Positions 35,956-45,409 of a stretch of DNA of 64,000 nucleotides are shown here, piece by piece; the first letter of the stretch is position 1; the number at the start of each line of letters is the position of its first letter. Origin of the DNA: Rhodocyclaceae bacterium. GTDB taxonomy: Bacteria > Pseudomonadota > Gammaproteobacteria > Burkholderiales > Rhodocyclaceae. Below the pieces are notes generated by a model. That model saw only the letters and a list, made by a program, of their open reading frames with translations. It was not told the DNA's origin and did not search any database. The stretch is taken from assembly GCA_016721505.1 (NCBI GenBank), contig JADKHX010000006.1, positions 1-64,000 of the forward strand, in the 5' to 3' direction. The position numbers were made by a program, and so were the translations under genes.

Positions 35956-37010
35956 GATGATTTTTTCTCCAGGTCAGCCAAGCGTTTTTCCAACGCTCGA
36001 ATTTTATCGGCCATCGCATCGAGATGCCGGAGCTTGGAAAAATTCTTCAACCAATCGCTATGCTCAAGAAACGGCGTACCACCGCTGTACATGCCCGCTT
36101 TGGCAATTGATTTGGCAATCAAAGTCCCCGCCGAGACAATCACGTCATCACAAATTGTCAAATGTCCGCTAATCATCGACGCACCAGCCAGCGTGCAGCG
36201 TTTGCCTATTGTTGTGCTTCCAGCGATACCAGTGCAACCGGCAATTGCCGAATGTGCGCCAATGCGCACGTTGTGTGCGATTTGCACGAGATTATCAATC
36301 TTCACACCATCTTCAATTACTGTATCGAGCATGGCGCCACGGTCGATGGTGGTGGCCGCACCGATTTCAACATCGTCACCAATCAGCACCCGACCAATTT
36401 GCGGAATTTTGAACCAGCTACGGTCGATATCCGGTGCATAACCGAAGCCGTCGCCACCAATAACCGCGCTTGAGTGAATAGTTGTCCTTGCACCAATTAC
36501 ACAACCGGCATAAATGCTCACATTCGGAAATAGTCGCACGCCCTCGCCGATTTGCACGTTGTTGCCGATGCTGCAATTCGCTCCAATCACGGTACCCGCG
36601 CCAACACGCGCGCCGCTACCTATCCAAGTGTTGGCTCCAACTGAGGCAGTCGGGTCGACCTCTCCCTCAACCACCGCACTCACATGGCAACCCGCAACCA
36701 CTGGCGGCGGCGGATTCATCCACTGCGCAACGCGGGCGAAGTAAAGGTAGGGTTGCGGGACAACGATGGCTGGAACCGGACAATGGTCAACGGTTGGTGC
36801 GATGATGACCGCTGAAGCGCGTGTAGTAGCAAGCTGCTGCCGATATTTCGGATTCGCAAGGAAAGCCAAATCGCCGGGACCGGCACTATCGAGCGGTGCA
36901 ATGCGATGAATGGTAATTAACGGCGTGTCGCCAGCACCAACTGGCACTCCGGTTGAATCGAGAATTGTGCCGCCAAAACGGGCGACGATTTCATCAAGCC
37001 GCACCGCCAT
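35952..37010 (-). CDS. lpxD: UDP-3-O-(3-hydroxyacyl)glucosamine N-acyltransferase
   Basis: Third step of lipid A synthesis. 352 residues: an N-terminal uridine-binding domain, a left-handed beta-helix of hexapeptide repeats (about 110-300) containing GGDGFGYAPD and VQIAHNVRIG (catalytic His), and a C-terminal helix (LRHLDAMADKIRALEKRLADLEKK). Residues about 22-31 (PVGAGDTPLI) come from a dispersed-repeat copy placed in the N-terminal domain between ILDST and IHRIAPL. The rest is normal, so the insertion is probably tolerated in a surface loop. Confidence 0.95.
   Translation of the reverse strand: MAVRLDEIVARFGGTILDSTGVPVGAGDTPLITIHRIAPLDSAGPGDLAFLANPKYRQQLATTRASAVIIAPTVDHCPVPAIVVPQPYLYFARVAQWMNPPPPVVAGCHVSAVVEGEVDPTASVGANTWIGSGARVGAGTVIGANCSIGNNVQIGEGVRLFPNVSIYAGCVIGARTTIHSSAVIGGDGFGYAPDIDRSWFKIPQIGRVLIGDDVEIGAATTIDRGAMLDTVIEDGVKIDNLVQIAHNVRIGAHSAIAGCTGIAGSTTIGKRCTLAGASMISGHLTICDDVIVSAGTLIAKSIAKAGMYSGGTPFLEHSDWLKNFSKLRHLDAMADKIRALEKRLADLEKKSS
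36917..36946 (-). repeat. Short dispersed element, in frame in lpxD
   Basis: Plus strand TTAACGGCGTGTCGCC then AGCACCAACTGGC: one mismatch from consensus. Sense reading in lpxD is PVGAGDTPL. Confidence 0.9.
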
Positions 37011-37022
37011 AATTGGCCTAGC

Positions 37023-37532
37023 TTACTTTGCAGGTGCCTCGACGAGCGCCTTGATCACCTTATCGGTGATGTCAATTCGCGGACTGGCGTAAACCGCTTC
37101 TTGAAAAATAATGTCGTACTTTTCTGCATCGGCAATCTGTTTGATAATTTTGTTAACGCGATCAAATATTGCAGCCGTCTCTTCGTTTTGGCGCTGGCTA
37201 AGGTCTTCGCGAAACTCACGCTGTTTTCGTTGGAAATCGCGATTTAGTTCCCCGAACTCCCGTTCTTTTACGCGGCGATCAGGCTCGGCCATCGCAACGC
37301 CACCTTTTTCCAGCGCTTCTTGCATTTCTTTCAATTGCTTGGCGATCTTCTGCAGATCCGCATCGCGTTTTTCAAAATCCTTCTCGATACGCTTCTTTGC
37401 TTTGGCTGCCTGAGGTGCCTCATTCATGACGCGCTGGCTGTTGACGAAACCAATGCGTGACTCCGCGTACACCACACTGGTGACGGTCATCAAGCTAAGT
37501 GCGACGGGTATCAAAAATCGTTTGGAAAACAT
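37023..37532 (-). CDS. OmpH/Skp-type periplasmic chaperone
   Basis: Periplasmic chaperone that delivers unfolded outer-membrane proteins to BamA. 169 residues with a signal peptide (about 1-23, ending VVYA) and a long charged helical hairpin (about 45-125, for example QAAKAKKRIEKDFEKRDADLQ) that forms the tentacles of the trimer. Located directly after bamA and 12 bases before lpxD, its standard position. Confidence 0.92.
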   Translation of the reverse strand: MFSKRFLIPVALSLMTVTSVVYAESRIGFVNSQRVMNEAPQAAKAKKRIEKDFEKRDADLQKIAKQLKEMQEALEKGGVAMAEPDRRVKEREFGELNRDFQRKQREFREDLSQRQNEETAAIFDRVNKIIKQIADAEKYDIIFQEAVYASPRIDITDKVIKALVEAPAK

Positions 37533-37560
37533 GGCTTGCCTGTTAATTCAGGTTAGTAGA

Positions 37561-39900
37561 TTAGAAAGAATTTCCGAGTTGAAACTGAAAGCGCTGCAAC
37601 TTGTCGGTTGATTGGGTATTCAATGGTTTGGCTAAGGCAAAACGCAATGGCCCCATCGGTGAATTCCAACTCAGCCCCAAACCCGTACTGTAACGCAGGT
37701 TACCTGGTTTAAACGCATCGCCGTAACCAAAAACATTGCCCGCATCAACGAAAGCTGAAATCCGGAACGACCTATCGGTACCAGCGCCCGGTGTTGGCAT
37801 GAATAACTCGGCGTTGGCGATTACACGGAAATTTCCACCCAGATATTCGGCCGTGGTCGGATCACGCGGACCTAGCGATCCGGATTCATAGCCGCGCACC
37901 GAACCAATTCCGCCGGCGTAGAAATTTTTGAAGAAGGGTAGTTCTTTGCCGCCATAGCCTTGTGCACCACCTAGCTCACCGTTGAGCATCAAAGACCATC
38001 TTTTAGCAAAAGGAAAGTATTTTTGATATTGATAGGTTGCACGGTAATAAGTGGCAGTACTACCTGGGGTGGCGAGTTCAATCACAGCGCGCTGCAGCGT
38101 GCCTTTGGTCGGATAATTAAAACTATCGCGATCATCACGCGTCCAGCCTAAGGTCGCCAGATAGGTGGTGCTGTCCGCCCCAAATGTATTCACATAATTG
38201 ATGTAACGGATCGGACTAAATATATTCAAGCTCAACGAAGTCTTATCAATCGATAGTCCCAAATGCATGCCTTCATCGTCGGCGATCGGGAAGCCAAATC
38301 GCACACCTCCACCGATGGAATCCGAACCAAACGTACCAGTGTTTAGCGAGCTAGTGTCGGTCTTGCGGGTATATATATCAAAGCCACGACTGATGCCATC
38401 AGGCGACCAGTAGGGATCCGTATGGGAGATCGAATAAACCTGATTGGACTTGCTGGTACTAAGCTGGAAGCCAAGATGTTTGCCACTTCCAAACAAATTT
38501 TGTTGATTTATGGAGCCCGACAGCACCAAACCTTCAGCACTTGAAAAGCCCGCGCCAATTAACAAATTTCCTGTTGGCTTTTCCTTGAGTTTGACGTCAA
38601 CATCGACCTGATCGATAGTCCCCGCGACGGCTGGTGTTTCGACGGTGATGTCTTCAAAGTAACCCAGGCGATCAATGCGTTCTTTGGATTTGTTAATGCG
38701 CTCGCCATCATACCAACTCGATTCCAGCTGCCGTATTTCACGACGAATTACCTCATCACGAGTTTTGGTGTTGCCAGCGATGTTGATACGTCGGACATAT
38801 ACACGACGACCGGGATCGAGCACCACAGTGAACGCAACCTGACGTTTTTCTCTATCTACTTCAGGCGCTGAGTTAACGTTGGCAAACGCATAACCTTCGT
38901 TGCCCAGACGATCGGTAATGGCTTTAGTAGTGTCGGTCATCGCCTCGCGGGAGAACACTTCACCCGGTTTGACCTTCACCAATGGTGTCAACACACTTTC
39001 GGGCAGGATCAAGTCGCCGGTCAACTTTAGAGACGAGACGGTGTACTGTTCACCTTCGGTCATATTGATGGTGATGTAGATGTCCTGCTTATCTTGAGAA
39101 ATCGAAACTTGCGTGGACTCAATATTGAACTCGAGATAGCCGCGATCCAAATAGTAGGAGCGCATCTTTTCCAAATCGCCGGAAAGTTTCTGCTTGGAAT
39201 ATTTATCGTTACCGGTGTACCAAGTGAGCCAACCAGGCGTCCGCAGTGTGAATTGATCGAGCAGATCGGACTCGGAGAAAGCTTTGCTGCCGATAATATT
39301 GATTTGCTTTATGCGCGCAACTTCACCTTCCACGACCGTAAAACTAATGCCAACGCGATTGCGCTCTAACGGCGTGACGGTGGTTTTCAAATCAACTGCG
39401 TAATATCCTTGGCTCAAGTATTGACGCTTGAGTTCTTGCTCCGCGCGTTCGACCATTGAGCGGTCAAAAATTCGCGCTTCGGCTAAACCAACTTCCTTGA
39501 GGCCTTTGGTCAAATCTTCGGTCTTGAACGCCTTAAGTCCGTCGAACTTTAGCGAAGCAATTGCCGGTCGTTCATCGACAACGACGACCAGTACTTGACC
39601 CTCGACTTCAAGTCGAACGTCTTTAAAAAACCCGGTGGCAAAAAGCGCCTTGACGGCTTGTGAGGCGGATTCGTCAGTCATGGTGTCGCCGACTTTGACC
39701 GGCAAATACGAGAACACGGTACCTGCCTCAGTGCGCTGTATGCCTTCCACGCGAATATCTTTGATTTTGAATGCTTCCCACGCGTAGGCGGGAGCAACCA
39801 GCAGCGTGCTGATCATGCCGGCCAATGCGGCCTTGCGCAGCGGTGTTCCGCGCTTGAGTTTGGATGAGCGCGTCGAAGCACTGTGTAAGGATTTTTTCAT
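37561..39900 (-). CDS. bamA: Outer membrane protein assembly factor BamA
   Basis: Central component of the BAM complex that folds beta-barrel proteins into the outer membrane. 779 residues: a signal peptide with a long basic leader (ends PAYA, about residue 39), five POTRA domains (about 45-440; VEGIQRTEAGTVFSYLP opens the first) and a 16-stranded barrel containing the loop-6 motif VRGYE (in GGIGSVRGYESGS). Ends FQFQLGNSF with the terminal Phe required for insertion. Lies between rseP and skp. Confidence 0.97.
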   Translation of the reverse strand: MKKSLHSASTRSSKLKRGTPLRKAALAGMISTLLVAPAYAWEAFKIKDIRVEGIQRTEAGTVFSYLPVKVGDTMTDESASQAVKALFATGFFKDVRLEVEGQVLVVVVDERPAIASLKFDGLKAFKTEDLTKGLKEVGLAEARIFDRSMVERAEQELKRQYLSQGYYAVDLKTTVTPLERNRVGISFTVVEGEVARIKQINIIGSKAFSESDLLDQFTLRTPGWLTWYTGNDKYSKQKLSGDLEKMRSYYLDRGYLEFNIESTQVSISQDKQDIYITINMTEGEQYTVSSLKLTGDLILPESVLTPLVKVKPGEVFSREAMTDTTKAITDRLGNEGYAFANVNSAPEVDREKRQVAFTVVLDPGRRVYVRRINIAGNTKTRDEVIRREIRQLESSWYDGERINKSKERIDRLGYFEDITVETPAVAGTIDQVDVDVKLKEKPTGNLLIGAGFSSAEGLVLSGSINQQNLFGSGKHLGFQLSTSKSNQVYSISHTDPYWSPDGISRGFDIYTRKTDTSSLNTGTFGSDSIGGGVRFGFPIADDEGMHLGLSIDKTSLSLNIFSPIRYINYVNTFGADSTTYLATLGWTRDDRDSFNYPTKGTLQRAVIELATPGSTATYYRATYQYQKYFPFAKRWSLMLNGELGGAQGYGGKELPFFKNFYAGGIGSVRGYESGSLGPRDPTTAEYLGGNFRVIANAELFMPTPGAGTDRSFRISAFVDAGNVFGYGDAFKPGNLRYSTGLGLSWNSPMGPLRFALAKPLNTQSTDKLQRFQFQLGNSF

Positions 39901-39904
39901 TAAG

Positions 39905-41278
39905 TCAGCCGGAAATCAGACGATTTATGTCGTTGTAAAAAGCAAAGCTCATCAAGATTCCTAGGAATACCAAACCGAGCTGTTGCCCGTATTCCATGGC
40001 ACGCTCACTGAGCGGCCCACCTTTGACGAACTCGGCAAAATAATACAGCAAATGCCCGCCATCAAGCACCGGAATCGGCAGCAAATTGAGCACGCCGAGA
40101 CTGATACTGATGAGCGCAAGAAAACCAAGATAGTAGGCGAGACCGAGGCTCGCCGATTGACCGGCATAGTCAGCAATTGTTACCGGTCCGGAAATATTCT
40201 TTAAGGATATTTCACCCAGCAACATGCGCCCCATCATCCGCAGTGTCAGTATCGAAGTATCCCGGGTCTTCATCGCCGCACGACTTAAAGCCTCGAGCGG
40301 TGGATAACTTACAGTTACAAATCGAGCTTCAAACGCGTTTCGATCCTCTTTGCCTTGGATGCCAAGTCGACCGCTGGTTTTATCACCCTTAATGACGCTA
40401 TCAGGGGTTACGACGATTTGCAGCGATTGAGCATTACGGCGAATTTCGAGTTGCAGGGCGCGACCTGGTGCGCCACGAACCATCGCCACCAATTCTGACC
40501 AGTCGGCAATTGTCTCGCCATTTATGGCAAGCACTAAGTCATCAACCAGCATTCCGGCGCGCTCAGCGGCCGAATTGGCTTGAACGAAGCCAACAACTGG
40601 TGGAATGGCCGGACGAAACGGAACCAATCCTAAAGCCAGCAGCACATCCTGATCCACAGGTTTGTCTGCAAGCAGTTCACCACCAACACGATACGATGCG
40701 TGCGTTTGATTGGGGCGCATTACTTCGATCTCGAACGCCTCTTTGTCCATCGCATGTTGCAACACCTCCCAGCGCAAGTCCTGCCAGCTTTGAATGCGCA
40801 CACCATTAACGCTTAACGGCGTGTCACCAGCACCAACTCGCAATTCTGCTGCTATCGAGCCAACGGGCGGTTCGCCTAGTGTCGGTCGCAGTTCCTGGGT
40901 ACCACCGACGAAAGTCAGCCAGTACAAAAATATTGCCAGCAGCAAATTTGCCACGGGTCCGGCAAGCACAATCAGCGTACGTTTACCCAATGTTGCGCGA
41001 GTAAAACTGCGATGCAGCTCTTCAGCCGCCACCGGTCCTTCGCGCTCGTCGAGCATCTTGACGTAACCACCCAGCGGAAAAGCCGCAAGCGCCCATTCGG
41101 TTTGATCAGGACCACGTTTAATAGACCAAATAACTTTGCCGAAACCGATCGAAAAGCGCAGTACTTTGACCCCGCAAGTGCGCGCGACTGCGTAGTGGCC
41201 GAATTCGTGCACGACAACCAAAACTCCGAGCGCCAGAAAAAACGAGGCGGCGTACCACAGCAATGTCGTCACACTCAT
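39905..41278 (-). CDS. rseP: Site-2 metalloprotease RseP (RIP)
   Basis: Inner-membrane protease that performs regulated intramembrane cleavage of anti-sigma factors and of signal-peptide remnants. 457 residues. Zinc site HEFGH in VVVHEFGHYAVA near residue 23, two PDZ domains (about 110-290) and LNLLPIPVLDGGHL with the third ligand. The ATG at 41278 overlaps the dxr stop (ATGA). Residues about 147-156 (RVGAGDTPLS) in the first PDZ domain match a dispersed-repeat copy. Here it aligns over the usual AGLRAGD segment, so it looks like replacement rather than a pure insertion. Confidence 0.95.
   Translation of the reverse strand: MSVTTLLWYAASFFLALGVLVVVHEFGHYAVARTCGVKVLRFSIGFGKVIWSIKRGPDQTEWALAAFPLGGYVKMLDEREGPVAAEELHRSFTRATLGKRTLIVLAGPVANLLLAIFLYWLTFVGGTQELRPTLGEPPVGSIAAELRVGAGDTPLSVNGVRIQSWQDLRWEVLQHAMDKEAFEIEVMRPNQTHASYRVGGELLADKPVDQDVLLALGLVPFRPAIPPVVGFVQANSAAERAGMLVDDLVLAINGETIADWSELVAMVRGAPGRALQLEIRRNAQSLQIVVTPDSVIKGDKTSGRLGIQGKEDRNAFEARFVTVSYPPLEALSRAAMKTRDTSILTLRMMGRMLLGEISLKNISGPVTIADYAGQSASLGLAYYLGFLALISISLGVLNLLPIPVLDGGHLLYYFAEFVKGGPLSERAMEYGQQLGLVFLGILMSFAFYNDINRLISG
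40813..40841 (-). repeat. Short dispersed element, in frame in rseP
   Basis: Plus strand TTAACGGCGTGTCACC then AGCACCAACTCGC: one mismatch from consensus. Sense reading in rseP is RVGAGDTPL, within PDZ domain 1. Confidence 0.88.
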
Positions 41279-42453
41279 AAATGACACCGCTGACACGCTA
41301 TCGTTGCGACCTCGCGCGCGTACCGGTCGGCTTCAAGAATCGACGCTAAATCATCAGCCGGCACGCTCTCAACAGCATCAAGGGTCGCACTGATGACCGT
41401 GGGAATATTAAGAAATGACAAGCGACGTTCGAGGAAAGCGGCGACAGCAATTTCGTTTGCCGCATTGAGTACTGCCGCGCGATTGTTGCCTTCGTTCAGC
41501 GCGCGATAAGCCAAGGCAACGCAAGGGAATCGCTGGAGGTCGAGCGGTTCAAAATCCAAGCGCCCGATCGCGCACAAATCCAACGGCGCTACCCCGGATG
41601 AAATGCGTTGCGGCCAGGCCAAAGCTTGTGCAATCGGCGTCCGCATATCCGGATTGCCTAACTGCGCAATGACCGAGCCATCGACGTAATCCACCATCGA
41701 ATGCACCACGCTTTGTGGATGTATCACCACTTCAATTTGCGCGGCTGGCACGCCAAACAACCAATGTGCTTCGATGACTTCGAGCCCTTTATTCATCATC
41801 GTAGCGGAATCCACCGAAATCTTTTTCCCCATCGTCCAATTCGGATGAGCAATCGCCTGCTCCGGTGTGACATCAGCAAGCTCGCTCAATGCACGATTGC
41901 GAAACGGGCCGCCCGAAGCGGTGAGCAAAATCCGTTTGATGCCGCGCGCCATCGGGCTACCGGCGTAATCATCTGGCATGGCCTGAAACACGGCGTTGTG
42001 CTCGCTATCAATGGGCAGCAGGACCGCGCCGCTTTTTTTGATTTCATCCATGAACACGCTGCCCGCCATCACCAGCGCTTCTTTGTTCGCCAGCAGCACC
42101 CGCTTGCCGGCCCGCGCTGCGGCTAGGCTTGGCGCCAGTCCTGCGGCACCGACGATCGCTGCCATTACGGCGTCGACCTCGGGCAAGCTTGATATGTGTT
42201 CCAACGCTGAAGGGCCGTAAAGCACCTCGGTAGCAACCGACTCGCGGTGTAGCTGTGCTTGCAACTTTTCTGCACTTAGTACATCACCAACGACAGCAAA
42301 TTTCGGTCGGAATTTTGTACATTGTGCGGCCAGCACATCGATTCGACTATGACCACTCAAGGCGACAACTTCAAACCGCTCAGGGTGCTGCGCGACCACA
42401 TCCAGCGTGCTGACACCTATTGATCCAGTGGCACCGAGAATAGTCAGCTTCAT
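41275..42453 (-). CDS. dxr: 1-deoxy-D-xylulose 5-phosphate reductoisomerase
   Basis: Second enzyme of the MEP isoprenoid pathway; with uppS and cdsA nearby it supplies polyprenyl carriers. 392 residues. N-terminal NADPH site ILGATGSIGVSTLDV, LLANKEALVMAG, the metal/substrate motif PIDSEHNAVFQ, and the fosmidomycin-binding region MGKKISVDSATMMNKGLE are all intact. The ATG at 42453 overlaps the cdsA stop (ATGA); the longer frame adds four codons. Confidence 0.97.
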   Translation of the reverse strand: MKLTILGATGSIGVSTLDVVAQHPERFEVVALSGHSRIDVLAAQCTKFRPKFAVVGDVLSAEKLQAQLHRESVATEVLYGPSALEHISSLPEVDAVMAAIVGAAGLAPSLAAARAGKRVLLANKEALVMAGSVFMDEIKKSGAVLLPIDSEHNAVFQAMPDDYAGSPMARGIKRILLTASGGPFRNRALSELADVTPEQAIAHPNWTMGKKISVDSATMMNKGLEVIEAHWLFGVPAAQIEVVIHPQSVVHSMVDYVDGSVIAQLGNPDMRTPIAQALAWPQRISSGVAPLDLCAIGRLDFEPLDLQRFPCVALAYRALNEGNNRAAVLNAANEIAVAAFLERRLSFLNIPTVISATLDAVESVPADDLASILEADRYAREVATIACQRCHL

Positions 42454-43253
42454 TGACCAAGGCACCTGTAAATCAATGCCGCCAAAGGCAATGTCGCGGT
42501 CAGGCTATCGATGCGATCCAAAACGCCACCATGACCAGGCAGGAGCTGGCTGCTATCTTTGATATCAGCTTGGCGTTTGAGCAATGACTCGAACAAATCG
42601 CCCGCCACGCTCACCGCCGTCAGCATCAACAAAACCAACACCGTAGCGATAGGCCCGATCGTCCAATAATCGCCTAGTGGCGAAAAACTCAACACCAATT
42701 CGCCGTATATCAGTACCCCAATCACGCCGCCAACAACCCCTTCCCAAGTCTTTCCTGGACTGATGGTAGGAGCGAGCTTGCGCCGGCCAAAACGACGACC
42801 GACGAAATAGGCAGAAATATCGGCGACCCAACATATCGCCATCACTGCCAACAGCAACCAAGGACTAGCGCGAAACAAAACCACCATCGCCAGCCACGTC
42901 GGCACGATGACCAACAAACCGATGCCATAACCAAACGCGTCATTGCCAGCCAAGCGCCATTTTTTACGAAACCAGAGCGGCGCAACCAACAACCAAAACA
43001 GAGCAGAAATGCCGAAAATGCTTGTCACCGATTCAGGCACACCGATCAGTACTTGCCAGCAAACCAGCATCAGCGCGACAGCAAAAAAATAGCCCGCGCT
43101 GTTATTCAAACGCATTAAACGCACCCACTCCCAGCCCGCACACGCAACAACGCCAGCGAACGCAAGCGGCACATAGGTTGCAGGCAAAAAGAACAGAACG
43201 CCGCCTAACAAAACGACCAATAACAAGGCCGTGATGACGCGTTGTTTAAGCAT
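42450..43253 (-). CDS. cdsA: Phosphatidate cytidylyltransferase
   Basis: Makes CDP-diacylglycerol from phosphatidate and CTP, the branch point of phospholipid synthesis. 267 residues with about eight membrane segments. The C-terminal signature is present (SPGKTWEGVVGGVIG, then KRQADIKDSSQLLPGHGGVLDRIDSL). The start codon at 43253 overlaps the end of uppS by eight bases (GATGCTTAA). Confidence 0.96.
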   Translation of the reverse strand: MLKQRVITALLLVVLLGGVLFFLPATYVPLAFAGVVACAGWEWVRLMRLNNSAGYFFAVALMLVCWQVLIGVPESVTSIFGISALFWLLVAPLWFRKKWRLAGNDAFGYGIGLLVIVPTWLAMVVLFRASPWLLLAVMAICWVADISAYFVGRRFGRRKLAPTISPGKTWEGVVGGVIGVLIYGELVLSFSPLGDYWTIGPIATVLVLLMLTAVSVAGDLFESLLKRQADIKDSSQLLPGHGGVLDRIDSLTATLPLAALIYRCLGQ

Positions 43254-44019
43254 CGCTAGCTTTCGCAACTGCAACAAGTTGTTCGCTGGTTCTACCGAAT
43301 CGTCGTTCGCGGTAACGATACGAAACGATGGCTTGCTCTAGCGCCGTATCATCAAAATCTGGCCACAAGGTATCGGTAAAGTAAAACTCGCTGTAGGCCA
43401 ATTGCCATAACAAAAAATTACTGATGCGTTGTTCGCCACCGGTGCGGATGAACAAATCCGGCTCTGGCGCATAGGCCATCGCCAGATGTGGCGCCAAATC
43501 GGCCTCACCGAAACTTCCGGCCTTTTCTGGATGCGCTAAAGTCATGTGATTGAGTGCTTGCAACACATCCCAGCGGCCTCCGTAATTGGCGCAAATGGTC
43601 AATGTGAGTGCTGTGTTATTCGCCGTAGTTGCCTCGCCTTCACGAACCAACGCAACCAGGCGGGGCTCAAACGCGCTCAAGTCACCAACCACTTTTAAGC
43701 GCACGCCGTTGGCATCAAGTTTGCCGATTTCACTTTGCAGCATCCGCACAAAGAGGCCGAGTAAGAAAGAAACTTCCTCTACCGGGCGACGCCAGTTTTC
43801 TGAACTAAAGGCGAACAGCGTGAGATATTTAATGTCGCGGGAAATGCAGGCTTTAACCATTTCGCGAACGGTTTCAACGCCACGCTGATGCCCGGCTACG
43901 CGCGGCAAAAAACGTTTTTTTGCCCAACGACCGTTGCCATCCATGATGATAGCCACGTGCTGCGGCATTGTGCCGACCGCCGGAATAACTTGTGTAGAAC
44001 TGGTGTGGCGTTTAGACAT
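43246..44019 (-). CDS. uppS: Undecaprenyl diphosphate synthase
   Basis: cis-Prenyltransferase that builds the C55 lipid carrier for peptidoglycan and O-antigen. 257 residues. HVAIIMDGNGRWA (catalytic Asp), GHQRGVETVREMV, YLTLFAFSSENWRRP and C-terminal FIRTGGEQRISNFLLWQLAYSEFYF are the conserved regions. Ribosome site AAAAGG upstream of the ATG. Lies between frr and cdsA. Confidence 0.97.
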   Translation of the reverse strand: MSKRHTSSTQVIPAVGTMPQHVAIIMDGNGRWAKKRFLPRVAGHQRGVETVREMVKACISRDIKYLTLFAFSSENWRRPVEEVSFLLGLFVRMLQSEIGKLDANGVRLKVVGDLSAFEPRLVALVREGEATTANNTALTLTICANYGGRWDVLQALNHMTLAHPEKAGSFGEADLAPHLAMAYAPEPDLFIRTGGEQRISNFLLWQLAYSEFYFTDTLWPDFDDTALEQAIVSYRYRERRFGRTSEQLVAVAKASDA

Positions 44020-44097
44020 CTGCTGCCTTTTGAGAGTGGCGAACCGATTTACAAGTGCGACTCGATGAGACGGCTCGATGTAGCGCGTCGACCCAAG

Positions 44098-44655
44098 TTA
44101 AACAGCCATTAACTCTTTTTCTTTTTCCGCTAGCAAACGATCGACTTCAATCACGTAACGGTCAGTCAGTTTTTGAACGTCCTCTTGCGTGCGCCGCTCG
44201 TCGTCTTCGGCGATCTCCTTACTTTTCAGCGCGTCTTTGAGGTGACTATTGGCATCACGGCGTAGATTGCGAATCGCAATTTTTGCGCCCTCACCTTCAT
44301 GCTTGACCACCTTAATCAGATCACGTCGGCGTTCCTCTGTCAGCGAAGGCATCGGTACCCGAATCATTTCGCCCTGCGTTGCCGGGTTCAGTCCCAGGTC
44401 GCTATCACGAATGGCCTTGTCGACCTTGCCAACCATATTTTTTTCCCACGGTTGGACACCGATAGTGCGGGCGTCGAGCAGCGTGATGTTTGCCACTTGA
44501 TTGATGGGAATCATGCTGCCGTAATAGTCGACCTGCACGTGATCAAGCAGCCCTGTGTGGGCGCGTCCTGTGCGAATTTTTGCCAAATCGAGCCTAAGGG
44601 CTTCCAAGCTCTTCTGCATTTTCGATTCAGTGGTTTGTTTTAGCTCAGCAATCAT
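44098..44655 (-). CDS. frr: Ribosome recycling factor
   Basis: Splits post-termination ribosomes with EF-G. 185 residues, the usual length. RTGRAHTGLLDHVQVDYYGS near the N-terminus and IRVPMPSLTEERRRDLIKVV in the centre are characteristic, followed by the helical C-terminal domain. Overlaps pyrH by four bases. Confidence 0.97.
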   Translation of the reverse strand: MIAELKQTTESKMQKSLEALRLDLAKIRTGRAHTGLLDHVQVDYYGSMIPINQVANITLLDARTIGVQPWEKNMVGKVDKAIRDSDLGLNPATQGEMIRVPMPSLTEERRRDLIKVVKHEGEGAKIAIRNLRRDANSHLKDALKSKEIAEDDERRTQEDVQKLTDRYVIEVDRLLAEKEKELMAV

Positions 44656-45368
44656 ACGTGCACCATTGTTCCTTCGTCTTCGCCCATCACCACGCGCAGC
44701 AGTGCGCCCGGCTTGAATATGGAGAATACGTTAATAGGGAGTTTTTGGTCGCGACACAAGGCAAATGCGGTGGCATCAAGCACCGCCAAATTGCCCCGGA
44801 TAGCTTCATCGAAACTGATGCGCGCATAGCGTGTCGCCGTCGGATCCTTTTTCGGATCAGCGGAATAAATCCCGTCGACTTTAGTGGCTTTCAACACAAT
44901 TTCTGCGCCGATTTCAGAGCCACGCAAAGCCGCTGCAGTGTCGGTGGTAAAAAACGGGTTACCAGTGCCAGCAGCGAAGATGACAATTTTGCCTTCTTCC
45001 AGATAACGAATGGCTTTGCCACGAATGTAAGGCTCGATGACTTGCTCGATGTTCAGCGCTGACTGCACACGTGCATTGAGACCGGCTTGACGCATGGCAT
45101 CGGACAATGCCATCGCGTTCATGATGGTGGCCAGCATTCCCATGTAATCGGCAGTGGCTCTATCCATCCCGGTGGCGGTACCGGCAATCCCACGAAAAAT
45201 ATTGCCGCCGCCGATCACGACGCCAATCTCGACCCCGAGATCAGCGACCGCTTTTATCTCACCGACGATTCCACCGATCATTGCACTGTTGATGCCATAA
45301 GCATCTTCACCCATCAGCGCTTCGCCTGAGAGTTTGAGCAATATCCGACGGAATCGGGGAGATGGCAT
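44652..45368 (-). CDS. pyrH: UMP kinase
   Basis: Phosphorylates UMP to UDP; hexameric amino-acid-kinase fold, GTP-activated and UTP-inhibited in proteobacteria. 238 residues. LLKLSGEALMG, VIGGGNIFRG, GMDRATADYMGMLATIMNA and FAAGTGNPFFTTDTAAALR are diagnostic. Ribosome site AAGGAAAAC before the ATG. Second downstream of rpsB. Confidence 0.97.
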   Translation of the reverse strand: MPSPRFRRILLKLSGEALMGEDAYGINSAMIGGIVGEIKAVADLGVEIGVVIGGGNIFRGIAGTATGMDRATADYMGMLATIMNAMALSDAMRQAGLNARVQSALNIEQVIEPYIRGKAIRYLEEGKIVIFAAGTGNPFFTTDTAAALRGSEIGAEIVLKATKVDGIYSADPKKDPTATRYARISFDEAIRGNLAVLDATAFALCRDQKLPINVFSIFKPGALLRVVMGEDEGTMVHV

Positions 45369-45409
45369 ATGTTTTCCTTTAGGGTAAGCCTTGCAAAAAC
45401 TACCCGCGA